64,000 bases of DNA, from assembly GCA_963745595.1 (NCBI GenBank), contig CAVUYB010000004.1, positions 62,001 to 126,000 on the forward strand. The letters run 5' to 3'. Source of the DNA: DASZUK01 sp963745595. Its GTDB lineage: Bacteria > Actinomycetota > Acidimicrobiia > Acidimicrobiales > RAAP-2. Position 1 is the first letter of the stretch. Every line of letters begins with the position of its first letter. The position numbers and the translations under genes are program-made. The notes beneath the pieces are model-generated. The model ran no database searches. It saw nothing but the letters and a program-made list of their open reading frames with translations, and was not told the DNA's origin. Of this stretch, positions 8,423 through 14,918 are shown one piece after another.

Positions 8423-10002
8423 AGGCCCCCGAACGGCGATCCTCCGGATGTGGTTGTCCCGCCGCTTGTTGTTCCTGTCCCCCCGGTGATCCCTGTCTCG
8501 CCCGTGCCCGACTTCGACTGCTGTTGCTGCTCGGACTGCTGGGACTCGAGGGTCACTGTCGCCGTCTGCTTGAGGTCGCCGACGTAATACGTGACCTGGA
8601 TGGTGTCGCCGGCCTTGTGTTTCGAGACGGCCGTCTGCAGCGACTGGGCCGAGGTGACCGATGTCGAACCGATGGCCGTGATGACGTCGCCCTGCCGCAG
8701 CTTCGCGGTGTCGGCCGGCGAGCCGGAGACGACACTGAGGATCACCGCGCCGGACGTCGGCGTGAACCCGTACTGCTGGCGGAGCTGTGTCGTCAGGGTC
8801 GTCACGTCGACGCCGAGGACGCCCCCGCCGTTGGCGACCGTCCCGCCCTTCTGGAGCTGCGGCAGCAGTGACTCGACGTTGGCGGCCGGGATGGCGAAGC
8901 CGATGTTCTGGGCGTCCGTACCGTCGCCGGTGCTGCCCGCGACGGCCGTGTTCATGCCGACGACCTGTCCGTCCGTGTCGATCAGCGGTCCGCCGGAGTT
9001 CCCGGGGTTGATCGCCGCGTCGGTCTGGATCATGTTCGTCAGCCGTTCCGTCGCCACCGAGCCGCTGTCGCCGGCTGTCACGGTCCGGCCGAGCGCCGAG
9101 ACGATCCCCTGCGTCACCGTCGGCGTTCCCGCGGCCAGCCCGAGGGCGTTGCCGATGGCGACGACCGCATCGCCGACGAGCAGCTTGTTCGAGTCGCCGA
9201 ACGTGATCGTCGGCAGGCCCGACGCCCCCTGGATCTGGAGCAGCGCGACGTCGTTGCTCGGGTCCGCGCCGACGAGCTTGGCCCCCTCCTTCTTCGTCGT
9301 CCCCGACTCCGTGACCGTGATCGAAGCGCCGGTCTCGGCCAGGGCGATCACGTGGTTGTTCGTCACGACCTCGCCGGTCGACGAGATGATCATCCCGGTT
9401 CCCTCGTCCTCCTCGGTCGAGGACTTCACGTCGATCGAGACGACCGCCGGCAGGACCTTCTTCACGAGCTGCGGGATCGACACGTTGCCGCTCAGCGTCG
9501 CCGCCCCCGGGGTCGCCGTCCCCTCCTCGACCGTCACGCCGGAGTTGCTGCCGTTGTCCGTCGCGGCCGTCACGCCGGCGCCGACCCCGGCGCCGATGAG
9601 CGCGGCCACGACCGCGACGAGGATCCAACCTCGGGCCCGCCGCGGCCCCGACGAGCTGCCGCTGGCCGGCGGACCACCCCCCGGCGGGTACGGCAACGCC
9701 GCGGCCTGCGGTGGCGGCCACGGCGCGCCGACGACCGGCTGCGGCGCGGTGGCCGGCGGCCACGGCTCGGGCGGTGCCGGCGGCGTCACCGTTCCCTCCG
9801 GGCTGACCGCCCAGGAGGCGGCCGGTGCCACCGGCGCGACCGGTGTCGTCGGCGTGGCCTCGGCCGGCGGCGCGACCGGTGTCGTCGGCGGTGATGGTGT
9901 TCCGGCCGCGGCTGCCACCGGTGCCACCGGTGTCGTCGGCGGCTCGCCGTCGGGGGGATCGGAGGGCGCGCCGGGTCCCGTCTCGCTCAACTCATCGGCC
10001 AT
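8419..10002 (-). CDS. Membrane-anchored HtrA/DegP-like serine protease with PDZ domain
   Basis: A 527-residue trypsin-like envelope protease for misfolded proteins. Residues 1-120 are a cytoplasmic Pro/Ala-rich region with repeated PTTPVAP blocks; one membrane segment follows (about 126-146). The protease domain has the complete triad His217 (TNNHV), Asp251 (SNDVALLQ) and Ser336 (NPGNSGGPL). A PDZ domain spans about 400-490 (GAVILSVVSGSPADTAKLRQGD), and a Gln/Ser/Gly/Thr-rich tail ends in SPFGGL. The ATG at 10002 has a strong AGGAGG at about 8 bp. A repeated CTGGTAC motif lies in the divergent region upstream. Confidence 0.93.
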   Translation of the reverse strand: MADELSETGPGAPSDPPDGEPPTTPVAPVAAAAGTPSPPTTPVAPPAEATPTTPVAPVAPAASWAVSPEGTVTPPAPPEPWPPATAPQPVVGAPWPPPQAAALPYPPGGGPPASGSSSGPRRARGWILVAVVAALIGAGVGAGVTAATDNGSNSGVTVEEGTATPGAATLSGNVSIPQLVKKVLPAVVSIDVKSSTEEDEGTGMIISSTGEVVTNNHVIALAETGASITVTESGTTKKEGAKLVGADPSNDVALLQIQGASGLPTITFGDSNKLLVGDAVVAIGNALGLAAGTPTVTQGIVSALGRTVTAGDSGSVATERLTNMIQTDAAINPGNSGGPLIDTDGQVVGMNTAVAGSTGDGTDAQNIGFAIPAANVESLLPQLQKGGTVANGGGVLGVDVTTLTTQLRQQYGFTPTSGAVILSVVSGSPADTAKLRQGDVITAIGSTSVTSAQSLQTAVSKHKAGDTIQVTYYVGDLKQTATVTLESQQSEQQQQSKSGTGETGITGGTGTTSGGTTTSGGSPFGGL

Positions 10003-10117
10003 CGGGATCCTCCTGGAACGGACGGGTGTCCGCCGCACCACTCCTGCGGCAGTAGCTGCCGCGTTGCACGCGAGGTCATCGTAGCCCGCAGCAACCCGCT
10101 CGCCGGAACGGCATTCG

Positions 10118-10165
10118 GTACCAGCTCGGGTGCCATCTGGTACGGCTGCGGGTCTCGTCTGGTAC
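10118..10165. promoter_or_regulatory. Three copies of CTGGTAC between divergent genes (operator-like)
   Basis: The 198-bp space between the htrA-like gene and the RD-repeat gene holds the heptamer CTGGTAC twice on the plus strand (10137-10143 and 10159-10165, exactly 22 bp apart) and once inverted (10118-10124). The 22-bp period equals about two helical turns, so the copies would face the same side of the DNA. This arrangement suggests binding sites for a transcription factor controlling one or both genes. The factor is unknown. Confidence 0.45.
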
Positions 10166-10200
10166 AGAGGGCGTCGCCGAAGCGATAGCGTGACCGCCGC

Positions 10201-11472
10201 ATGCCTCGTCGTATCGATATCGAGCTCACGAGCCACGGCTCGGACGGCACGTTCACCTGGCGCGCCGCCGGCGCGAAGCAGCCGAAGGGCAGCCTCGCCG
10301 CCGCCGCCGTCCCCGACGGCGCGTCGGTCGGCGACGTCCTGCGGGCGGAGATCGAGATCGGCCTCGAGGGCGTCGAGGTCGTCGGGTTGTCGGTCAAGGA
10401 AGCCAAGGCCGCGGACACGACCAACCGGATCGAGGTCATCGGCGTACCGCAGCGAGGCCCGGACGTGTCGGTGGCGCTCGCCCGGGGCGGCCGGCGGCGA
10501 GACGACGACGGTCGTCGCGGCAGCCGTGACCGTGGGCCCCGCGATCGCGACCGTGACCGTGACACCCCCCGTGATCGTGATGCCTCTCGTGATCGGGTTG
10601 CCCCCCGTGACCGTGATGCCTCTCGTGATCGGGGTGCCCCCCGTGATCGGGACCGGGGCAGCGGTCCGCGGCGCCCAGGTGGGCCGTCCGGTCCGTCGCC
10701 GCGGGAGCAGCGCAAGCCGGCGCAGTCGACGACGCACCGCAACGCCTTGCTGGCGGGGCTGGGACCCGAGCAGCTCCCGGTGGCCGAGCAGCTGCTGCGT
10801 GGCGGGATGCCGGCCGTCCGTCAGGCGATCGCGGAGGAGAAGACGAACGCCGACGCCATCGTCGCCATCGCGGAACAGCTCCTGCCGGCGGTGAACCTGG
10901 CCTCATGGAAGGACCGGGCGACGTCGGCCCAGGCGGCGGGCAAGGAGCTCCGCCTCCGCGACCTGCGCGCGGTCGTGGCCGCGTCGCGGTCGCTCACGCT
11001 CGACGACGAAGCCCGGACGATGGCCAAGGCGCTCCAGGACGCGCTGAACCAGCGGGCCACCGCGCTCCGTGACGACTGGCTGGCCCGGATGACGACGGCC
11101 CTCGACGAGGGCCGGGTCCTCGACGCGGTCCGGACGACGGCCCGCCCGCCGGAGCCGGCGACGCGCCTCCCGGCCGAGCTGGCCGTCCGGGTCAGCGAGG
11201 CGGCCGGCGCGGCGATGACGGCCGATGCGGTCGACTGGATGTTCCTGCTGGAGGCGGTCATCGACTCGCCGGTGCGGCGGACGGTCAAGCCGACCGGCAT
11301 CCCGGACATTCCCGAGGCCCAGGACGCCGCCCGCCGAGCCGCCGGCTCGGTGCCGGAGCTGGCCAAGCTGCTCGGCCTCCGTATCCCCCCTCCTCCCCCA
11401 CCGCGCCGCCCGCCGGCCCGCCGGCCACCGCTCATGGCAGCCGGCGGTGGAGGACCAGCAGCCTCGCTTTGA
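10201..11472 (+). CDS. Hypothetical protein with Arg/Asp-repeat linker
   Basis: A 423-residue soluble protein I do not recognise. Residues 1-95 form a compact beta-rich domain (MPRRIDIELTSHGSDGTFTW; ASVGDVLRAEIEIGLEGVEV) resembling a small OB- or cold-shock-like fold, but this is only an impression. Residues about 98-175 are an Arg/Asp repeat region (RDRDASRDR) of 12-residue units. Residues 180-395 are Ala/Leu-rich helices (NALLAGLGPEQLPVAEQLLRGG) and the tail is polyproline. The RD linker suggests RNA binding or condensate formation by analogy with eukaryotic RD proteins, which is speculation. The coding frame is supported by codon bias throughout. Confidence 0.7.
   Translation: MPRRIDIELTSHGSDGTFTWRAAGAKQPKGSLAAAAVPDGASVGDVLRAEIEIGLEGVEVVGLSVKEAKAADTTNRIEVIGVPQRGPDVSVALARGGRRRDDDGRRGSRDRGPRDRDRDRDTPRDRDASRDRVAPRDRDASRDRGAPRDRDRGSGPRRPGGPSGPSPREQRKPAQSTTHRNALLAGLGPEQLPVAEQLLRGGMPAVRQAIAEEKTNADAIVAIAEQLLPAVNLASWKDRATSAQAAGKELRLRDLRAVVAASRSLTLDDEARTMAKALQDALNQRATALRDDWLARMTTALDEGRVLDAVRTTARPPEPATRLPAELAVRVSEAAGAAMTADAVDWMFLLEAVIDSPVRRTVKPTGIPDIPEAQDAARRAAGSVPELAKLLGLRIPPPPPPRRPPARRPPLMAAGGGGPAASL
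10565..10654 (+). repeat. 36-bp in-frame tandem repeat, 2.5 copies
   Basis: Two full units (10565-10600 and 10601-10636) and a half unit begin with CCCCCCGTGA. The full units differ at only two positions. Each encodes a 12-residue block (PRDRDASRDRVA or PRDRDASRDRGA). The near-identity suggests recent slippage or duplication within the coding sequence. It is not a CRISPR because there are no spacers. Confidence 0.9.
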
Positions 11473-11866
11473 ACCCGGCGCTCTCCAGCAGCTGCTTCGT
11501 CGACCGGTCGCCGGGCAGCGCGAGGGCGTCGACCCCGGCGCATCCCCGCTCGCCGAACCAGCCGAGCAAACCCCCGATGAGGCTCTCGCCCACGCCTACC
11601 CCCCGAGCGCCGGTCTCGACGTAGCAGCAGTCGACGTGGCCGATCCGATCGACGGCAACGCGACCCGCCGCCAGACCGACGACGACCTCGTCGAACAGCC
11701 CGACGAGGAGGACTCGGTCGGGCTGTTCGAGCCAGGACGACGGGTCCGCGTCCGGCGAGACGAGAAGGTCACCGCCGCGGACGGTCGCCGACTCGGCCCG
11801 GGCGGTGGCCAGTAGGTCCCGGCAGCGATCGCTGTCCTGTGGACCGGCCCGACGGACGCGCTCCAC
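11432..11866 (-). CDS. GNAT-family N-acetyltransferase
   Basis: A 144-residue acetyl-CoA-dependent acyltransferase. Motif A, which binds the CoA pyrophosphate, is clear: VETGARGVGVGESLIGGLLGWF. Motif B follows as GVDALALPGDRSTKQLLESAGF, ending in the usual strand (ARLLVLHRRLP). The substrate is unknown. I use the GTG at 11866, eight bases after the stop of the preceding gene, because the residues upstream are out-of-frame shadow sequence. The 3' end overlaps the end of the convergent RD-repeat gene by about 40 bp. Confidence 0.8.
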   Translation of the reverse strand: MERVRRAGPQDSDRCRDLLATARAESATVRGGDLLVSPDADPSSWLEQPDRVLLVGLFDEVVVGLAAGRVAVDRIGHVDCCYVETGARGVGVGESLIGGLLGWFGERGCAGVDALALPGDRSTKQLLESAGFKARLLVLHRRLP

Positions 11867-11873
11867 CGTGGCG

Positions 11874-12470
11874 TCAGTCCGGTCCTGGGCCGCCCAGGAG
11901 CTGCTGGGCCCGGTGCAGGATGGTCTGGCGGCCTCGGGTGGTCGCCTCGTGTCGGTAGACGGTCTCCAGGTCACTCGGGCTGAGGCCGTCGAGCCGTCGG
12001 ACGACCTGTGAGGCCGAGAGGGCGTCGTACCCAGGGATGGCCGCGTCGACCGACCCGGCGGCCGGCGGCTCGACGTCGAGCGGGACCGGCGCGGCCGCGC
12101 TCGGTGCCGGGTCGGTCGGCCGGGGCGCCGGCGACGGCCGGTCCGAGCCGAACCAGTCCCGGAGCCGCTGCTGGCCGGCGGCGACCGCGAACCGACCGAC
12201 GACCTGGGCGTTGCGGAGCTGGCCCTCCAGTCGGTCCCGCCCCTTCTCCGCCAACTCCGGGAAGTCCTCGACCGCGGTCAGGACGAAGCCGACCGGCGCG
12301 TAGAACAGCATGTCGAGCGCACGCCGAGCCGCCGCGTTCTCGGCGTCGGCGGGCTCGGGCTCGGGCTCGGCGCGCTCAGAGCCGGACTCGGACTCGGCTG
12401 GTTCGGGCTCGGCCGGCTCGGCCGGCTCGGCGTCGGCCGGCTCGGCGTCGGGGTTGATGGGCTCAGACAC
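11874..12470 (-). CDS. Conserved hypothetical protein with acidic N-terminus
   Basis: A 198-residue protein with three parts. Residues 1-45 are a Glu/Pro/Ala low-complexity segment. Residues 47-110 are an amphipathic helical region (RRALDMLFYAPVGFVLTAV). Residues 148-195 are a compact helical module (IPGYDALSASQVVRRLDGLS, then a TRGRQTILHRA helix) that looks like a small C-terminal interaction domain. I cannot name a function. The GTG start overlaps the TGA of the DUF4193 gene, so the two are probably co-translated. Confidence 0.7.
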   Translation of the reverse strand: MSEPINPDAEPADAEPAEPAEPEPAESESGSERAEPEPEPADAENAAARRALDMLFYAPVGFVLTAVEDFPELAEKGRDRLEGQLRNAQVVGRFAVAAGQQRLRDWFGSDRPSPAPRPTDPAPSAAAPVPLDVEPPAAGSVDAAIPGYDALSASQVVRRLDGLSPSDLETVYRHEATTRGRQTILHRAQQLLGGPGPD

Positions 12471-12936
12471 AGTCTCGGCAGAGCATTTTCTTTTTGTCCG
12501 CCAGCTGGCTCGGGTGCTTCACGAGGAAGCAGGACCGGCAGACGAACTCGTCGGGTTGTTTCGGCAGGACTCGCTCGGTGGTCTCCGAACGGTCGTCGAC
12601 GTCGGCGAGCTCCTCGTCGTCCGGCTCCTCCTCGACGACGACGAGCCGCTCCTTCAAGATGACGTCCAGGCTGGCCTCGACGTCCTCGTCGTCCGGCTCC
12701 TCCTCGTCGTCACCCTCGTCGTCCTCCGCCGCTGCCACCGCCGGTGCGGCGGCGTGAGGTTCGGCCTCGTCGACCGCTACGTCGACAGCTACGTCGGCGT
12801 CGGCGAGGTCGTCGCCACCGAGGTCGTCCTCGTCGTCGAGGTCGTCCGGCTCAGCCTCGTCGAGCGCCTCGTCGTCGTTGTCATCGAGATCGTCGAGATC
12901 GTCCGGGATCGCCACGTCATCGAGGTCGTCTGCCAT
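12463..12936 (-). CDS. DUF4193-like protein: acidic region plus zinc ribbon
   Basis: A 157-residue protein. Residues 1-110 are strongly acidic (DDLDDLDDNDDEALDE and similar). The last 40 residues hold a four-cysteine zinc ribbon, CRSCFLVKHPSQL then KKKMLCRDC, which is the hallmark of the actinobacterial DUF4193 family. Family members are normally about 100 residues, so this one has an expanded acidic arm. Function is unknown; a nucleic-acid or ribosome-associated role is possible. The ATG at 12936 is about 240 nt downstream of a candidate promoter, leaving a long structured leader. Confidence 0.8.
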   Translation of the reverse strand: MADDLDDVAIPDDLDDLDDNDDEALDEAEPDDLDDEDDLGGDDLADADVAVDVAVDEAEPHAAAPAVAAAEDDEGDDEEEPDDEDVEASLDVILKERLVVVEEEPDDEELADVDDRSETTERVLPKQPDEFVCRSCFLVKHPSQLADKKKMLCRDCV

Positions 12937-12983
12937 CTTCGCCTTCCAGGAGGGGGAACGTGCCGCGGGAGCATAGACGTTCG

Positions 12984-13176
12984 CCAACCCGGGCCAAGCG
13001 TTTCCAGGCGGCCGGGCCCGGGGGTCTTTGGGGCCATCTCGCCACTCGTAAGGCTTCTGCCTCACGGGCGGGAAGTTCTCTACTCGACCCCCAGGGCCTG
13101 ACTCCGCCTCTCACAGCATCCCCCCCTTCGGGCGGACCGGCTGAACCGTTCCGTCCCGGCGGGGCGTCTGGGACTG
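12984..13176 (-). ncRNA. Structured 5' leader upstream of the DUF4193 gene, riboswitch/attenuator-like
   Basis: In the transcript (minus) sense, segment A (13098-13086) pairs with segment B (13026-13015) over 12 bp with one bulged U. Inside it sits a hairpin (13070-13040) with an 8-bp upper stem including one G-U pair, an AGAA loop and a 4-bp lower stem. Segment B contains CCCGGGCC, which can instead pair perfectly with segment C, GGCCCGGG at 12995-12988. A:B and B:C are mutually exclusive, as in ligand- or translation-controlled leaders. I could not match it to tmRNA, RNase P, 6S, SRP, TPP, cobalamin, SAM, glycine or ykkC motifs from memory. Confidence 0.5.
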
Positions 13177-13182
13177 CGGGGT

Positions 13183-13213
13183 ACGATAGGCGGCGCGAGG
13201 GGCATCTCGTCAA
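13183..13213 (-). promoter_or_regulatory. Candidate promoter for the DUF4193 leader
   Basis: On the minus strand TTGACG (13213-13208) is followed after 19 bp by TATCGT (13188-13183), resembling a housekeeping -35/-10 pair with slightly long spacing. Transcription would begin near 13176 and give a leader of about 240 nt before the DUF4193 start. No alternative promoter is visible closer to the gene. Confidence 0.4.
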
Positions 13214-13230
13214 GAGCGATTTCCACCCTC

Positions 13231-13262
13231 TGACCAGGGAAGATTCCGGTTTCCCCTGGTCA
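13231..13262 (-). terminator. Stem-loop at the stop codon of the ThyX-like gene
   Basis: TGACCAGGG (13231-13239) and CCCTGGTCA (13254-13262) form a perfect 9-bp inverted repeat with a 14-nt loop. It includes the TGA stop of the ThyX-like gene. There is no U tract, as is common for actinobacterial terminators. It separates the proteasome-side operon from the DUF4193 leader. Confidence 0.45.
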
Positions 13263-14906
13263 CGAACTTGCAGATTTTCCTGTCTGTCGGGCACTGCGAC
13301 GGGTCTCGGCCCGCCGCTCCGACTCCAGCCGCTCGAGGTCGGTCGTTCCGTAGTCGACGTACCGCATTGCCGCGGCGATGGCGCGGTGGCCGGCGACCTG
13401 GTCGATGGCCTGGTGCATCTCCTGCGCCACCCGGCGGTAGGTCGCATGGCCCTGCGGTCCGGACCGCAGCTCGATCAGGTGGACGGCCTCGCGGGCGTTC
13501 ATCTGCATGACGTAGCGGATCCGGAAGGCTAGGGCGACCGCGTACGCGGCCTGCGCCGGGGACGCCGCGGCGAGGGCGTCGTGGAGGTCGCTCGACCGCG
13601 CCATCGAATCGGCGAACAGCGCATCCTCCCCCGCTTCGGCGACATCGTCGGGCACGTCGAAACCGAGCGCGGTCGACAGCGGCTGCCAGTCGACCGTCAG
13701 CATGCGGTGCCGTTGCAGGTCGCGGAACGCGCCGTAGTCGGAGACGATCTCGAACCGGTAGTCCGTCCGCTCGAACGCCCGGCCGGGCCGATGCCGGCGG
13801 TTGCCGCGGTCGCCGACGTACGCGGTGAGCAAGGCGACGCGGTCGTCGGCCGGGAGCCGGCGGACCCGGCGGAGCGCCTCGTCCTCGGAGCAGTCCACGT
13901 GCGGGAAGCAGATCGCCGCCAGCACCTTGTCCTCGCCTTCCGGGTCGAAGTCGAGCAGAGTCGTCGTCGGGCCGCCGTCGGCCGCGTCCGGGGCCCCGGG
14001 GTTTCCGTCCGGCCAGAGCCGGTCGACGACACGGGCGGTCTCGTCCCGGGTGGCCGCCAGGTACGCGGACCACGCTTCGCCCCGGTCGGCCAGGTCGACC
14101 CGCTGCAGGAACGACGGGATGACCTTGCGCAGCTCGGTCAGGATCATCGACGCGTACTGGCGGGCTTCGGGGAGCGGGTGCGACCGCATCCGCAGCAGGA
14201 GCAGCTCGTACGACTGGCCGGTCCCGTAGATCCCGATGTTCGAGAGCGACGCGGCCGGCAGCAGGCCGCGCAGGGCGTCGAGCGCCTTCGCCCGGATGGC
14301 CTGGCGATGGACGAAGTCGGAGTCCCCGCTCTGGCGGGGGTACCGGGCGGTCAGCCACGCCACCAACCGGGGCAGGATGGTCCCGTACGTGTCGAACATC
14401 CGGTCGAGGTCGCCGACGTAGCGGGCGCCGAGCGGCGACTCGAGGATCTCCGGCGGCCGGTAGTACCGGTAGTGGCCGCTCGGCAGCCGGGCGTCGTAGG
14501 CGATGTAGCGGGTCGACTGCTCGAGGTAGGCCATCAGCCGCCCCCACTCGAGGATCTTCGTGAGCACGTTCGACGACTGCTCGCAGGCCAGGTGGACGCC
14601 ACCGAGCTGGGCGACCGAGTCGTCGCCGTACTCGAAGAACACCCGCTCGTAGAGCGCCTCGGCCCGGGCCAGCCCGACGGTCGCGTCGATCGACGCGTCG
14701 CCGGAGATGTCGAGGTCACCGACGAATTCGTCGAGAAACAGCCGGCGGAGGCTCTTCGGCGACCGGGAGTACCGGGCGAACAGCGCGCCCTTCACGACCT
14801 CCGGCAGGTTGACGAGGGCGAACACCGGCTGGTCGAGGTTGGTGACATAGCGCCGGAGGATCGCTTCCTCTTCGGCGGTGAACGTCTCCTCCACGTACGG
14901 GAACAT
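13260..14906 (-). CDS. Tandem two-domain ThyX (FAD-dependent thymidylate synthase)-like protein
   Basis: A 548-residue protein made of two ThyX-like domains; true ThyX is about 220-250 residues and homotetrameric. The N-domain (about 40-265) keeps EQSTRY (129-134) and GDDSVAQLGGVHLACEQSSN, but the RHR part of the signature is replaced by GRLMAYL. The C-domain (about 320-525) keeps RHR (399-401) and NAREAVHLIELRSGPQGHATYR, but the second half of the signature is degenerate (WQPLS). dUMP methylation is therefore possible only if the halves complement each other. Otherwise it is a relative with another role. It lies 12 bp after the helicase gene. Confidence 0.8.
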   Translation of the reverse strand: MFPYVEETFTAEEEAILRRYVTNLDQPVFALVNLPEVVKGALFARYSRSPKSLRRLFLDEFVGDLDISGDASIDATVGLARAEALYERVFFEYGDDSVAQLGGVHLACEQSSNVLTKILEWGRLMAYLEQSTRYIAYDARLPSGHYRYYRPPEILESPLGARYVGDLDRMFDTYGTILPRLVAWLTARYPRQSGDSDFVHRQAIRAKALDALRGLLPAASLSNIGIYGTGQSYELLLLRMRSHPLPEARQYASMILTELRKVIPSFLQRVDLADRGEAWSAYLAATRDETARVVDRLWPDGNPGAPDAADGGPTTTLLDFDPEGEDKVLAAICFPHVDCSEDEALRRVRRLPADDRVALLTAYVGDRGNRRHRPGRAFERTDYRFEIVSDYGAFRDLQRHRMLTVDWQPLSTALGFDVPDDVAEAGEDALFADSMARSSDLHDALAAASPAQAAYAVALAFRIRYVMQMNAREAVHLIELRSGPQGHATYRRVAQEMHQAIDQVAGHRAIAAAMRYVDYGTTDLERLESERRAETRRSARQTGKSASS

Positions 14907-14918
14907 GCCCGTCCAACC

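Noticed and set aside
10559..10660. Possible CRISPR or phage-like repeat array because of regularly spaced GTGATC units
   Set aside because: The 36-bp units are contiguous, have no spacers, and stay in frame within a coding sequence as RD-type blocks.
12937..13200. Known housekeeping RNA (tmRNA, RNase P, SRP, 6S, 5S)
   Set aside because: None of the invariant segments I can recall for these RNAs occur on either strand, so I left it as an unclassified leader.
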